The notes: generated from the letters alone by a model not told the origin. DNA of 62,594 nt from an uncultured Sphingosinicella sp. (GCA_946886275.1 CAMPIH010000001.1:1-62594); one strand, 5' to 3'. Positions 1 through 9,801 are shown, numbered from the stretch's first letter. Made by a program: numbers and translations.

Positions 1-1353
1 CCGGGCGTCGGCAAGACCTCGCTCGGCCGGTCGATCGCGCGCGCCACCGGCCGCGAGTTCGTCCGCCAGTCGCTCGGCGGAGTCCGCGACGAAGCGGAGA
101 TCCGCGGCCACCGCCGGACCTATATCGGTTCGCTGCCAGGCAAGATCGTCACCAATTTGAAGAAGGCCGGGACGAGCAACCCGCTCTTCCTGCTCGACGA
201 GATCGACAAGCTCGGCCAGGATTTCCGCGGCGATCCCGCCTCGGCCCTGCTCGAGGTTCTCGATCCCGAGCAGAACAGCCGGTTCCAGGACCATTATCTG
301 GAGGTCGACTACGATCTGTCCGACGTCATGTTCGTCACCACCGCCAACTCGATGGACATGCCGCAGCCTCTGCTCGACCGGATGGAGATCATCCGTCTCG
401 AAGGCTATACCGAGGACGAGAAGGTCGAGATCGCCAAGCGCCATCTGGTGCCCAAGCAGCTCGAGGCCCACGGCCTTCGCGAAGGCGAGCTGAGCCTGAC
501 GGAAGTCGGTCTTCGGGCGATGATTCGTCACTATACCCGGGAGGCGGGTGTCCGAACGCTCGAGCGCGAGGTGGCCAAGCTGGCCCGCAAGGCGCTTCGC
601 AACATCCTCGAGGGCAAGGCCGAGACGATCGAGGTGACGGAGGAGAATCTTCCCGACTATCTCGGCGTGCGCAAGTTCCGCCACGGCATGAGCGAGGAGG
701 AGGACCAGATCGGCGCCGTCACCGGCCTGGCCTGGACCGAGGTCGGCGGCGAGCTTCTCACGATCGAGGCGGTCACCGTTCCCGGCAAGGGGCAGATCAG
801 GACCACCGGCAAGCTCGGCGACGTCATGCAGGAGTCGATCCAGGCCGCCTTCTCGTTCGTCAAGGCGAGGGCTCCGAGCTACGGCGTCAAGCCGAGCCTG
901 TTCGGCCGCAAGGATATCCACGTTCACCTGCCGGAAGGCGCGGTGCCGAAGGACGGTCCGAGCGCCGGCATCGGCATGGTGACGGCGATCATCTCGACCC
1001 TGACCGGGATTCCGGTCCGCCGCGACGTCGCGATGACCGGCGAGGTCACCTTGCGTGGGCGGGTCCTTCCGATCGGCGGTCTCAAGGAGAAGCTGCTGGC
1101 GGCGCTCCGCGGCGGGATCACGAAGGTGCTCATCCCGGCCGAGAATGAGAAGGATCTCGTCGAGATCCCTGCCAACATCAAGGCAGGGCTGGAGATCATT
1201 GTCGTCTCCCACGTCGACGAGGTGCTTGCCCAGGCGCTTGCGACTCCGGTGGTGCCGATCGAATGGACCGAGGCCGACGAGCTGGCGGCGCTTCCGCCGT
1301 CGGAGCTCCCCGCTTCCAGCGAAGAACGGCCAGGGGTTTCGATCCGCCACTGA
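1..1353 (+). CDS. lon: Lon protease, C-terminal part (cut by window edge)
   Basis: ATP-dependent serine protease that degrades damaged and regulatory proteins in the cytoplasm. The frame is open from base 1, where PGVGKTSLG is the Walker A loop, so only the N-terminal substrate-binding part lies outside. The AAA+ module follows, with Walker [10 protein letters not shown], then the S16 protease domain. The catalytic Ser is in [10 protein letters not shown] and the catalytic Lys is in [10 protein letters not shown]. It ends with an ordinary stop after SIRH and is followed by a hairpin terminator and the HU gene. The lon-hup order is common in proteobacteria. This is host DNA left of the prophage. 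Confidence 0.97.
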   Translation, partial: PGVGKTSLGRSIARATGREFVRQSLGGVRDEAEIRGHRRTYIGSLPGKIVTNLKKAGTSNPLFLLDEIDKLGQDFRGDPASALLEVLDPEQNSRFQDHYLEVDYDLSDVMFVTTANSMDMPQPLLDRMEIIRLEGYTEDEKVEIAKRHLVPKQLEAHGLREGELSLTEVGLRAMIRHYTREAGVRTLEREVAKLARKALRNILEGKAETIEVTEENLPDYLGVRKFRHGMSEEEDQIGAVTGLAWTEVGGELLTIEAVTVPGKGQIRTTGKLGDVMQESIQAAFSFVKARAPSYGVKPSLFGRKDIHVHLPEGAVPKDGPSAGIGMVTAIISTLTGIPVRRDVAMTGEVTLRGRVLPIGGLKEKLLAALRGGITKVLIPAENEKDLVEIPANIKAGLEIIVVSHVDEVLAQALATPVVPIEWTEADELAALPPSELPASSEERPGVSIRH

Positions 1354-1386
1354 TTTGTTGCGCTGCGGCAACGAAATAGGGACCGG

Positions 1387-1426
1387 AGAGGCCGCTCTTT
1401 TCGCGGAAATGCGGCCTCTTTCCTTT
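1387..1426 (+). terminator. Rho-independent terminator after lon
   Basis: GAGGCCGC at 1388-1395 pairs with GCGGCCTC at 1411-1418, and the A at 1387 and T at 1419 extend the stem. A T-rich tract follows (TTTCCTTT). It lies 34 bp past the lon stop and before hup, so it likely separates the two transcripts. Confidence 0.7.
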
Positions 1427-1504
1427 GACTCCTGTCGCCTGCCTGTCATTAAATCGGGCATCGGCGCCAGCCGCGAGTCATCAGTAACAGGGGTTTCGGG
1501 ACAG

Positions 1505-1780
1505 ATGAACAAGCAGGAGCTTATCGGCAAGGTTGCCGACACGACCGGGCTCAGCCGGGGCGATGCCTCGCGCGCGGTCGAAAGCGTGTTCGAGGTGATC
1601 AGCGATGCCTTGAAACGGGGAGACGAAGTCCGTCTCGTCGGCTTCGGCACCTTCTCCTGCTCGCGGCGCAAAGCCTCCACCGGCCGCAATCCCCGGACCG
1701 GCGAGCCGATGCAGATCCGGGAATCGACCCAGCCGAAGTTCAAGGCCGGGAAGGGTCTCAAGGACAGCGTCAACGCCTGA
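1505..1780 (+). CDS. hup: DNA-binding protein HU
   Basis: Small histone-like protein of 91 residues that bends DNA and compacts the nucleoid. It starts MNKQELIGKV and has the family signature GFGTFSCSRRKASTGRNP followed by the DNA-binding arm and the TQPKFKAGKGLK tail. The open frame extends further upstream, but the start at 1505 matches the family N terminus. Host gene between lon and the tRNA. HU or IHF-type proteins also commonly assist phage integrases, but nothing here ties this copy to the prophage. Confidence 0.96.
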   Translation: MNKQELIGKVADTTGLSRGDASRAVESVFEVISDALKRGDEVRLVGFGTFSCSRRKASTGRNPRTGEPMQIRESTQPKFKAGKGLKDSVNA

Positions 1781-1902
1781 GCGCGGGCCGCGCCGGGCGG
1801 CGCTGGACAGCTTTCGGGTCGGCGGCTATTGACCGCCGGCTCCAGCGGCATCATCTGCTGCGCGGACGTTCGGACCGACCACAGCCGAACCGATCGAGGC
1901 GT

Positions 1903-1977
1903 GGGCGCGTAGCTCAGTGGTAGAGCACTGTGTTCACACCGCAGGGGTCGCAAGTTCAATCCTTGCCGCGCCCACCA
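1903..1977 (+). tRNA. tRNA-Val (anticodon CAC), prophage integration target
   Basis: Full cloverleaf of 75 nt with encoded CCA. The acceptor stem GGGCGCG pairs with CGCGCCC. The D arm is GCTC/GAGC. The anticodon stem CTGTG/CGCAG closes the loop TTCACAC, giving anticodon CAC, which reads the valine codon GUG. The T arm is GCAAG/CTTGC with loop TTCAATC. The 3' part, from 1928 on, is the left copy of the attachment repeat. The gene therefore stays intact after integration because the repeat restores its 3' half. Confidence 0.95.
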
Positions 1978-1982
1978 CGCCT
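1928..1982. repeat. attL: left copy of 55-bp attachment repeat
   Basis: Runs from the anticodon stem of the tRNA through CCA and 5 bp beyond (CGCCT). It is identical to the last 55 bases of the window. The base before each copy differs (A at 1927, T at 62539), which sets the left boundary. The right limit is not known because the window ends with the second copy. Confidence 0.95.
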
Positions 1983-1994
1983 TCCTCTTGATAT

Positions 1995-3242
1995 TCATGC
2001 CTTTTTCCCTCTCGCGATCGAGGCGACGTTGCCGCCCTGTGCGGTAAGATCGCGGTAAAACGCTCCTGGAACGATGGCCTCGATCTCGTCGATCAGGGCC
2101 TCGGTGACCGCCAATGCGCGGCCGAGATTGGCCGGATCTACAAGTGCGTACAGGTCGCTGACGGTGACCGGGACGTGCCCGGCCATCATCCGGCCCTGCA
2201 CCCAATGTTCCTCGCCGAGTCGTTTCCGAGCCAGCGTCATCACCGACCGGCGAATCAGTTTCGTGCCGGCCTCGCCTCGACCGGGCAGGCCGAGATCCTC
2301 CGCCATCGACTCCCATGCCGACTTGATCGTGCCGACGGGGATGTAGGAGCCCGTCACCTCGTCGAGGTGCGGCGCGAACTGACGGGCGATGGGAACGGTG
2401 GCCCGGCGCTTGCGGGTCTGCCGCCGGCCGACCGGATTGAGAGCCAGGACCCGGGGCTTCGGGTGCCATTGGCCGCGTTCCGGCTTGGTACTGATGTCGA
2501 GCACGGCGTCTGGACGGGCCCAGGTGGCGACGCTGGCCCTGAGGAAGCGGAGCAAATTCTCACGCTCCCGCCGGCGCCGGACCAATTCCTTCTCGCTCCA
2601 TGGTCCTTCCGGATGGAGGCAGTAGCGGAACATTGCGGCCAACTCGGCGACGTCGCTGCGATGCTGAGGGGTCCGATTGACCTCCCGTGGCGGAATCGGG
2701 CGGAATTTCGGCTGCTCTCCGACCAGACGAATCGCCGATGCCAGCTGGAGCACGCTGTTTTCCACCGTCGAGGCGGCGCGTGCGCGTTCCTTGCCCTTTG
2801 ACGAGACGATCGGCTGTTCCATCGCCCATAACCGGAATTTCTGGATCCAGCGCTCGTCGACGTCGTGGCAGAACACCGCGGCGGAGCTGAGCGTCTCAAT
2901 ATAGTCGACGACGTGATCGAGCCGGGAATTGATCGCCGTCTCGCTCTGCTTGCCTTCGGCCTCGACGCGGGCGAGCTCGATCGCTTCGGTCACTAGCCGC
3001 CCACTGTCCGCAACGAAGGGCCGGTTGCATGTGGGGCAGGATCTGACCCCCCGCGTGATTTCGACGAATTTGCGGTCGAGCGCGGCGATCGCGGCTTCGA
3101 TCTCTGTCGAGCCCGCCGAAGCTGCTCGTTCGCGTCCGGCCTCGACGTCGTACCAGACGATTTCGTGGTTTCGCCCTGGCCGCGGGTAGAGCCGGAATCC
3201 TCCGCGCTGGTAGAGCGGTTCATCGCGCTTCGTCTTAGGCAT
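1995..3242 (-). CDS. int: Tyrosine-family site-specific integrase
   Basis: 415 residues; catalyses integration and excision at tRNA-Val. It lies 12 bp from attL and points toward it, the usual placement for a tRNA-targeting integrase. Residues WARPDAVLDI look like catalytic box I with its Arg. The later stretch LIRRSVMTLARKR fits the H/K-x-x-R box, and MAGHVPVTVSDLYA supplies the GH and a candidate nucleophile Tyr in box II. The N-terminal part has a Cys pair (CPTCNRPF) suggesting a small zinc-ribbon insertion. The active-site boxes are divergent, so similarity searches may score it weakly. The ATG at 3242 was kept. Confidence 0.82.
   Translation of the reverse strand: MPKTKRDEPLYQRGGFRLYPRPGRNHEIVWYDVEAGRERAASAGSTEIEAAIAALDRKFVEITRGVRSCPTCNRPFVADSGRLVTEAIELARVEAEGKQSETAINSRLDHVVDYIETLSSAAVFCHDVDERWIQKFRLWAMEQPIVSSKGKERARAASTVENSVLQLASAIRLVGEQPKFRPIPPREVNRTPQHRSDVAELAAMFRYCLHPEGPWSEKELVRRRRERENLLRFLRASVATWARPDAVLDISTKPERGQWHPKPRVLALNPVGRRQTRKRRATVPIARQFAPHLDEVTGSYIPVGTIKSAWESMAEDLGLPGRGEAGTKLIRRSVMTLARKRLGEEHWVQGRMMAGHVPVTVSDLYALVDPANLGRALAVTEALIDEIEAIVPGAFYRDLTAQGGNVASIARGKKA
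2041..2060 (+). promoter_or_regulatory. Putative integrase arm-type sites, left end
   Basis: GCGGTAAGA (2041-2049) and GCGGTAAAA (2052-2060) are direct repeats 11 bp apart, inside the 3' end of int. The same pair, same strand and same 11-bp spacing, occurs near attR. This fits arm-binding sites flanking the attachment core. There is no direct proof. Confidence 0.45.
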
Positions 3243-3397
3243 TGGGACCTCTGGAGTTCTGCAGCCTTCGTCTGGATCAGCTCGCCGACGCCGATCGCGT
3301 TGAGCATGTCGAGCATGTCGGCCTCGAGCCTGATACCCTTACCCTTCTCGGTCTGGCGAGACCAATGGCGAGCGATTTCGGGGAGCTCAGCGCCCAT
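2993..3397 (-). CDS. Small phage protein overlapping the start of int
   Basis: Starts MGAELPEIARHW behind a good Shine-Dalgarno (GGAGGACAAG-ATG), 11 bp inside the end of the gene before it. The first 60 residues look like real protein: charged, with an amphipathic IRLEADMLDMLNAIGV stretch. From about residue 60 the frame runs 250 bp into int and becomes Arg/Ser-rich, as expected of an out-of-frame reading. The true product may end earlier through a frameshift or sequence error. Its position before int would suit an excisionase, but no such motif is recognised. Confidence 0.45.
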   Translation of the reverse strand: MGAELPEIARHWSRQTEKGKGIRLEADMLDMLNAIGVGELIQTKAAELQRSQCLRRSAMNRSTSAEDSGSTRGQGETTKSSGTTSRPDANEQLRRARQRSKPRSPRSTANSSKSRGGSDPAPHATGPSLRTVGG

Positions 3398-3731
3398 CTT
3401 GTCCTCCGATGGATGGATCGATCGCCTTTCGGATGCGCTCGATGCCGCCCTCGAGCGTGCGGATCGCGGTCGCCTTCGTCGCTCCGGTCTCCAGGTCGAT
3501 CTTGGCATTGATCATGTAGCCGAGCGCCGCCTTCAGCTCCTCAACCGACTCTTCGCTCGTCCCCATCCTAGCGGCGAGGGCGGCATCGGCACGTCGGGCC
3601 GCTTCCCGAGTAAGTTCAGAGCAGCGCTTCGCGTCGAGCTTATTGATCGTAGCGAACCTTCCCGCGGCTTCGTGCAGGTCCAATGCGGCTTGTTTCAGCA
3701 CCTCACGTAGACGGTCAAAGGATGCGGTCAT
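3387..3731 (-). CDS. Hypothetical phage protein, helical
   Basis: 114 residues, start ATG at 3731 overlapping the upstream stop as ATGA. Mostly helical by composition (FDRLREVLKQAALDLHEAAG; EELKAALGYMINAKIDLE). No catalytic motif or membrane segment. Part of the coupled minus-strand operon that ends with int. Function unknown. Confidence 0.7.
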   Translation of the reverse strand: MTASFDRLREVLKQAALDLHEAAGRFATINKLDAKRCSELTREAARRADAALAARMGTSEESVEELKAALGYMINAKIDLETGATKATAIRTLEGGIERIRKAIDPSIGGQDGR

Positions 3732-4258
3732 GATCGGATATCCGTCGTCGCATAGGACGGCCGCGCCGGACGGATCGCCTCGGCACAGGTTCGGAGCGAC
3801 GCCGCCGCCATCTCAATTTCCACCGCCTGGTCGAAGAAGCCGTGATCGCGGATCCGCCGGGCCACTTCGAGCGACTCGGCGATGGCGTTGTCGATCGCCC
3901 GGGCGCCGCCGGCCAGCGCGTCGTGCCGCTCCTTCGCCGCCAGCTCCGCGGCGCCGAGAGCGTTGCCGGAATATGAGGTGGATACCTTCGGGGCTTCGTC
4001 GCCGCGCCGGCCCTTCCGGAAATCGTCCATCGACCAGGCGATTTCCTCGGCCTCCGCGGACTGCATCAGCTCGAGCTTGCGCTTCTCCGGCGTCCAGTCG
4101 GTCGACGCGAACACGCGCTGGCGGTTCTTCTGGGCCCATTCGCGCACCAGGTCCGGTGCCAGCGGATCACGGCCCCAGAGCGTGAATTTCGGCTCTTCCG
4201 GCGCGGCTTTGGTCTCGGCCAGGACGTCGAAGGCGCCCGGTTGCTGCTTTGTGTTCAT
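3728..4258 (-). CDS. Hypothetical phage protein
   Basis: 176 residues. Starts MNTKQQPGAFDVLAE with an ATGA overlap to the gene before. The N-terminal half carries WGRDPLAPDLVREWAQKNRQ, and the middle has a charged run around EEIAWSMDDFRKGRR. The C-terminal half is an Ala-rich helix (GAAELAAKERHDALAGGA). No known family recognised. Sits in the early operon between two other unknowns. Confidence 0.7.
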   Translation of the reverse strand: MNTKQQPGAFDVLAETKAAPEEPKFTLWGRDPLAPDLVREWAQKNRQRVFASTDWTPEKRKLELMQSAEAEEIAWSMDDFRKGRRGDEAPKVSTSYSGNALGAAELAAKERHDALAGGARAIDNAIAESLEVARRIRDHGFFDQAVEIEMAAASLRTCAEAIRPARPSYATTDIRS

Positions 4259-4745
4259 TGTTCGGTCCCCTTTGACGGTGCCGGGAGCATCGGAAGCATC
4301 GCTGGCATCTTTCCGGTCAGATACGCCTCAGCGATCTGTGGCCGCATCCAGTCGCCGACCGTCCCGCCGGTTGGGAGCATGATGTTGGCCATGAACTCGT
4401 CCTCGAAGACGCTGATGCCGCTCTCGACGGCCTCGAGCTTCGCCTTGATGACGAGCGCCAGGGCGCGCCACTTCTGCTTCACGGCCTGCTCGTACTGCTT
4501 CGCCGCCTCGGTCTCCGATCGGCGATATTCGGTGTAGCCCCGCTTGTACGTCGTGAAGCGCTTCTCATCGCGCGCCGGCAGCGGAAGCAGGAAGCGGATC
4601 ATCCGGCCTTCCATCCGAAAGCCGACGACGGCCCCGCCTTCCTGCCAGCCGTACATGAACTGGTCGGCACCGTAGCGGGTCAGAGTCCGCTCGATCTCCG
4701 AACGGCTCTTGTCGCTGCTGACGTCGGTGTTGGCGGCGTACAGAG

Positions 4746-4749
<4 letters not shown>
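4255..4749 (-). CDS. Hypothetical phage protein
   Basis: 164 residues, start MTLYAANTDV at 4749, chosen because it overlaps the DUF5131 stop as ATGA; the open frame extends upstream without support. Contains a beta-rich first half (GGAVVGFRMEGRMIRFLLPL) and a helical, basic second half (YRRSETEAAKQYEQAVKQKW). Function unknown, possibly nucleic-acid related by its neighbours. Confidence 0.75.
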
Positions 4750-5722
<973 letters not shown>

Positions 5723-5723
<1 letters not shown>

Positions 5724-5965
5724 TAGACGAGCACCCGAGCGATGTGGTTGCAATAGACGGCGACGCACTTCCAGTAGAGGGCCATCGGCGCCTTGTGGTT
5801 CCGCCAGCATTCTTGGGCCCGATGGCGAGCATCGTCTCGGATGGCCACGATGACGCGTCGCAGCCGAGACCTTTCATCCGGGGTGAGTTCGACCATTGCG
5901 AGCTTGGCCGCCGGCAAGCCGAGAACGGGATTGCGAACCTCGCGGCGGGAGGATCGATCAGCCAT
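5723..5965 (-). CDS. Small basic hypothetical protein
   Basis: 80 residues from MADRSSRREVRNP at 5965, overlapping the upstream stop. Helical and positively charged (SRLRRVIVAIRDDARHRAQEC) with two late Cys residues. The longer upstream frame is Arg-rich shadow and was not used. No family recognised. Confidence 0.6.
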
Positions 5966-6320
5966 CAATATAATCCTCGGGATGATCATCGTCCGGATCG
6001 AACGACGGCTCAGGATCCGGCGCCGGAAGCAGCTCAGGCGGGAGCACCGCCGCGACCGAGGCCGGCAGCTGGTACGCTTTCTTCGGCTGCCGCTTCTGGG
6101 CGATCGCCGCCGAGCAGGGCGTGAACTGGTAGATCGACCCGCCACCGATCAGCACCGCCTCGAGCAGCCGGTCGTTAAACAGCGGTTCGATCGAGAGGAG
6201 CTTCGTACCGAAGCGTTCCACCTCTTCGACGCGGCCGACCAGCGTGCGGTGGCCCAGCACTTCAACGATAGCGTAATCGCCGTCGGGCATCTCGAGCGGG
6301 ATCTGGTCGACGTCAGCCAC
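5958..6320 (-). CDS. Hypothetical phage protein with acidic tail
   Basis: 120 residues, GTG start at 6320 overlapping the zinc-ribbon gene. The N half is a small beta domain (YAIVEVLGHRTLVGRVEEVE, then LLSIEPLF) seen in many phage early operons without known role. The C half is proline-rich and ends in an acidic tail (DPEPSFDPDDDHPEDY). Function unknown. Confidence 0.7.
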   Translation of the reverse strand: MADVDQIPLEMPDGDYAIVEVLGHRTLVGRVEEVERFGTKLLSIEPLFNDRLLEAVLIGGGSIYQFTPCSAAIAQKRQPKKAYQLPASVAAVLPPELLPAPDPEPSFDPDDDHPEDYIDG

Positions 6321-6531
6321 GGCGGTGTCTCCTCAATCTGATGACGCCGCCACAGAGCGAAGTGGCGGGCATGGGCAAGGCAGTGCCGCAGAACGCGCAT
6401 TCCGCCGTCACCCGGCCGACGTACCAGTGCGAGCGGCCGCAGCCGGGGCACCAGTTGGTGTCGTTCTCCCGATAGGTGACGTGATAGCCGCGAACCTTTG
6501 CAGGGATCAGGGTGCCCGCCGCGCCGGTCAT
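6313..6531 (-). CDS. Zinc-ribbon small protein
   Basis: 72 residues, ATGA overlap with bet. Two Cys pairs, CPGCG near residue 28 and CAFCG near residue 45, make a likely zinc ribbon. The tail is basic (RLRRHRR). One of several tiny Cys-rich proteins in this phage. Could bind nucleic acid or a host protein; no specific function can be assigned. Confidence 0.65.
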   Translation of the reverse strand: MTGAAGTLIPAKVRGYHVTYRENDTNWCPGCGRSHWYVGRVTAECAFCGTALPMPATSLCGGVIRLRRHRRG

Positions 6532-7526
6532 GGCTTCGCCTTGAGCCGCTTCTCGGCATTCTCATAAGCCTGGTCGACGGTCGCCCGGATATCATCGGGC
6601 ATGGCCTCGACGTGCTTGCGGTTGTCAGAGCGAAGGCTGTTGAGGTCCGGCATGTTTTCGACCTTGCCGGCGCGCGCGATGATCTCGTTCGCCACGGCCT
6701 GGGCTGGGTGTTCGCTATCATCGGACTCGTCCGCGGGGGGCTTGTCCTTCGGCGGCAGTTCGCCGGTCTCCTTATCGTGGGGCTCTTCCTTCCGGATATT
6801 GGTCGGCGGTGCGGTTCGGGTGGGCGCCGGCTCCTGTGTGGTCGAGCTCGCACCGGCCTGACGAAGCGGCGGGATCGGAGCCGCTTCGTTCTCGAGGCTG
6901 CCGCCGTCGAGCATCCCGACGTCGCTCTCGTCGTAGATTCCGGCGAAACCGAAGGCGTAGCGAGCGCACTGGATCGTCGACTTGTGGCGGAGCATGCGCG
7001 CCGGCATCTTGTTCCAGGGATCGGTGCCCTGCTTACATTCCGAGAGATATTCGATGATCCGGACCGGGATTGAGCGATCCTTGCGATGGATCGTGGTCGC
7101 GATGGCGTAGAGATTGCCTTCGGCGTCAGGCATGTCCTCCCACTCGATGCCCTCGAGCTGCGGATGCTCGTTGATGATGCGGATCCAGCCGTCGATCGAG
7201 ACCACCGGCACGATTCCGCCGCCCTTCTTCGGGAAGGCGTAGATCTCCTTGGTCAGCGGGTTCAGCCCATAGGCTTCGGAGACCACGAGCAGCGACGCGA
7301 ATTCCTCGTTGCTGGCGCCCTGGAACACCGTCGCCATCAGGACCCGCTGAAGGTCCATCGGATCCATCGAGAGGCGGCTGGCCATCTTGTCGAGGATGGA
7401 GACCTTGCCTTCGCGCGCCTTCAGAGCCGGCTCAGCCGGATTGATGGCGGTGCGGGCGACCTGGCGATTGCCCTGAGCTGGCGGGCGAGTGGTGCCCTGG
7501 CGATTGTACGAGCGGTTCTGGGTCAT
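6528..7526 (-). CDS. bet: Bet/RecT-family single-strand annealing protein
   Basis: Recombinase that anneals complementary single strands during phage recombination. The central block, with YGLNPLTKEIYAFPKK, VVSIDGWIRIIN, RMLRHKSTIQCARYAFG and FAGIYDE, matches the lambda Bet pattern closely. About 332 residues: the C-terminal third, from about residue 225, is a Pro/Glu/Lys-rich linker and helix absent from the core family. Start MTQNRSYN at 7526 is preferred over an upstream ATG because GGGGAAG sits at the right distance. A classical Exo partner is not seen beside it. Confidence 0.92.
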   Translation of the reverse strand: MTQNRSYNRQGTTRPPAQGNRQVARTAINPAEPALKAREGKVSILDKMASRLSMDPMDLQRVLMATVFQGASNEEFASLLVVSEAYGLNPLTKEIYAFPKKGGGIVPVVSIDGWIRIINEHPQLEGIEWEDMPDAEGNLYAIATTIHRKDRSIPVRIIEYLSECKQGTDPWNKMPARMLRHKSTIQCARYAFGFAGIYDESDVGMLDGGSLENEAAPIPPLRQAGASSTTQEPAPTRTAPPTNIRKEEPHDKETGELPPKDKPPADESDDSEHPAQAVANEIIARAGKVENMPDLNSLRSDNRKHVEAMPDDIRATVDQAYENAEKRLKAKP

Positions 7527-7540
7527 TTGTCGCTTCCCCT

Positions 7541-7912
7541 TCAAAATGGAACTTCAGGATTGGTCGCAGAGGCCTCTTCGTGGCGGTACTCCTCGATCAC
7601 CCGGCGTACCGTGGAGACGGCGCGCTCCTTCTCGGCCTCACCAGAATTCAGATGGCCGACGAAATCGTAGATCGCCTCGAATTCAGGATAGGTGAGCACG
7701 ATCGAGCCGGTGGCATCGTCGCCGAGACGGCGGACCTTTCCCTCGGTGACACGCGCCAACCACAGACGAATTTCGCGCAGTCCGTTTTCCAGCGCCTGGT
7801 GCTCGCCGCAGCCTTCATCGATTGCAGGCGGCCGAGCTGCGGCAAAGCCCTTGAACCACCAGATGCCATCGGCCAGGACGCCAAGCGCGTGCTCGACTGA
7901 TTTGATCATCAT
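7541..7912 (-). CDS. Hypothetical phage protein
   Basis: 123 residues, start MMIKSVEHALGVL at 7912 by overlap with the exonuclease stop. Alpha-helical, with HALGVLADGIWWFKGF and DFVGHLNSGEAEKERAVSTV. Lies between the exonuclease and bet, so it may belong to the recombination module, but no motif proves it. Confidence 0.65.
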   Translation of the reverse strand: MMIKSVEHALGVLADGIWWFKGFAAARPPAIDEGCGEHQALENGLREIRLWLARVTEGKVRRLGDDATGSIVLTYPEFEAIYDFVGHLNSGEAEKERAVSTVRRVIEEYRHEEASATNPEVPF

Positions 7913-8619
7913 CGGCCCGCTCCGAACCGGCGGTCCAATTCGCGCTGAGCGTTCCATTTCAGATCCTCTTCCATGGTGACCTGGCGGACCATCCAGTCGA
8001 GGAAGCCGGTCTCGACCTCTTCCCATGGGCGATCGCGGAACTTGCCGATCGTGCAGCGCGGCAACAGGCGCGGCTCGCGGGTCCAGCCGACCATCAGCTT
8101 GCCCGTCGCGCCGGCGTCGAACAGGGCGCAGAGGATATGGGCGGTGACATAGGTGTCAGGCGCCGCCCGATGCGGCGGCATGCTCAGCTCCGGGTCCGGA
8201 GCGATGAGCCCCTGATCCTCGAGCCAGTAGCGAAGCGTCTGGTTCTGATGGTTGGGTGCCTCCGGCCAGATCCGGAGCGCCGCCTTCAGGGTGCAGATCA
8301 GCCAAAGCTCGAGATGCTTGGCGATCCACTGGAATTCGAACTCGACGTTGTGCGCGGCGATCGCGTCGACACCCGCTGCCTTCGCATCCGCTATCAGCCC
8401 GGCCGGGTTGAACGGCGGCAGGCCGGCAACCTCCTTGGCGGTGATATGGTGGATGGCGCGGGTCTCAGGCGGACTGGAGCCAACGCCGCAGAGCCAGGAA
8501 ACCGGCTCAAAGACCTGGCGGGCCTCGAGATCGACGTCGGTATAGCCGACCTCGATCACCTCCCCCTCGGGCGGAGCGAGACCCGTCGTCTCGAAATCGA
8601 TGACACGGAGCAACGTCAC
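7909..8619 (-). CDS. DnaQ/ExoX-like 3'-5' exonuclease (DEDDh)
   Basis: 236 residues. ExoI motif RVIDFETTGL carries the metal-binding D and E. ExoII is IAAHNVEFEFQ and ExoIII is HRAAPDTYVT with the H and D of the DEDDh class. A C-terminal block, GKFRDRPWEEVETGFLDWM, resembles the extra domain found after ExoX-type nuclease domains. It overlaps genes on both sides by 4 bp. Beside Bet, it may act as the strand-trimming partner; this is inference, since polarity differs from lambda Exo. Confidence 0.87.
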   Translation of the reverse strand: MTLLRVIDFETTGLAPPEGEVIEVGYTDVDLEARQVFEPVSWLCGVGSSPPETRAIHHITAKEVAGLPPFNPAGLIADAKAAGVDAIAAHNVEFEFQWIAKHLELWLICTLKAALRIWPEAPNHQNQTLRYWLEDQGLIAPDPELSMPPHRAAPDTYVTAHILCALFDAGATGKLMVGWTREPRLLPRCTIGKFRDRPWEEVETGFLDWMVRQVTMEEDLKWNAQRELDRRFGAGR

Positions 8620-9401
8620 CGGACGCGCACCCCGACATCCTCATAGATCCGGACGCCCTTGATCTCGCGGGTGCCGGAGCGAATGAGGGCGTTCACCGCC
8701 TTCTGGACTGCATCGCGGACGTTTTCGTTCGACGAGACCGCCTTGAAGGCCTTGTTCCAGTCCTCGATCTCGCCCTTCCACACTTTCTGAACCGAGGCGA
8801 CGGACCCATAGTCGCCGCGGACGCTCAGCGTCGGCTTGGGCGGAGGCGGCGCCGGGGCGACCGGTTCAGGATCCGGAACGGGCTCACCCGCCGCACGGGC
8901 CTTCTCGGCTTCCTCCTGAGCGATGCGCTCGCGTTCGCGCTGAGCTTCGATCTCGCGTTGGCGCTGCTGTTCCTGCTCGCGTAGCTTCTGGCGGGCATAG
9001 GTCTCGATCTTGCCTCGCACCGACTGCAGTGCACCGTTGAGCCTGACGCTGTGGCGCTTGGCGGCCTCGTCGACCGCCCGGCCGGCCTCGAGATAGGGTC
9101 GCTTGACCATCTCGCGCTCGCCGTCGACCACCTTCGCGGCGGCCGAGATCTGACGCTGCAGATCGGCGCAGCGCCCGGCGGTCTCGTCATCGTTGGCGAT
9201 CGCTCGTTCGGAAGCCGCAATCAGGGCGTCGATCCGATCGATGAATCCTTCACGCTGACGCAGAGCATCGTCAAAGGCGGCGACCGCATCGATCGCCGGC
9301 GTCGGCCGGTTGTCAGAGCGAGTCACCACGCCATCGGAAGCGGGAATGTCGGCGACGGGCGCGAAGAGCGGATCGGCCTTCCTGGATGCAATCTTGGTCA
9401 T
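8616..9401 (-). CDS. Coiled-coil phage protein, DUF1351-like
   Basis: 261 residues, start MTKIASRKADP at 9401 with AAGGAG upstream. Residues 60-150 are a long charged helix with a repetitive Arg/Glu/Gln run (REQEQQRQREIEAQRERER) typical of coiled coil. A proline-rich hinge follows, then a compact C-terminal domain (VQKVWKGEIEDWNKAFKAVS). Proteins with this plan commonly sit beside bet/recT genes in phages. Exact role unknown. Confidence 0.7.
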   Translation of the reverse strand: MTKIASRKADPLFAPVADIPASDGVVTRSDNRPTPAIDAVAAFDDALRQREGFIDRIDALIAASERAIANDDETAGRCADLQRQISAAAKVVDGEREMVKRPYLEAGRAVDEAAKRHSVRLNGALQSVRGKIETYARQKLREQEQQRQREIEAQRERERIAQEEAEKARAAGEPVPDPEPVAPAPPPPKPTLSVRGDYGSVASVQKVWKGEIEDWNKAFKAVSSNENVRDAVQKAVNALIRSGTREIKGVRIYEDVGVRVR

Positions 9402-9420
9402 TTCCCCATGGACTCCTTGT

Positions 9421-9801
9421 TCAGAACGGAAGCGGTGCGGACAGAAGGTCGATCGGTCGGTTCGGATTGGCTTGCGGGCTGTGCGGAGCATTCTCCCGGC
9501 CCCAGCGCTCGAGACTGACGAGATGATCGTGCTCGGCCTCACTGATCCGTTCGCAGGCGCACGCCGGCCAGACGCGGTAGAGATCGATTGGCCGGCCGTT
9601 GACCTCGGCCTGCCAGTTCCAGCGCTCGAGCAGCTCGCCGGTGTCGGGATCGCGGACCTGGCCCCAGAAGATGCGAAGGCCGACCGGATGGCCGCCGCGC
9701 GCCAGTTTCCACCGATAGAAGCCGGCGGTCGGGACGTCCGGATCCACGCTGCCCGGAAGTAGCGGACGGCGCTCCGAATAGTTGAGCGCGGCGCGGGCCA
9801 T
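9421..9801 (-). CDS. Hypothetical phage protein
   Basis: 126 residues, start by TGATG overlap with the ACP gene. The middle reads FYRWKLARGGHPVGLRIFWG and WNWQAEVNGRPIDLYRVWPA, a small aromatic-rich beta domain common in alphaproteobacterial phages. It contains one CAC pair. Function unknown. Confidence 0.7.
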   Translation of the reverse strand: MARAALNYSERRPLLPGSVDPDVPTAGFYRWKLARGGHPVGLRIFWGQVRDPDTGELLERWNWQAEVNGRPIDLYRVWPACACERISEAEHDHLVSLERWGRENAPHSPQANPNRPIDLLSAPLPF

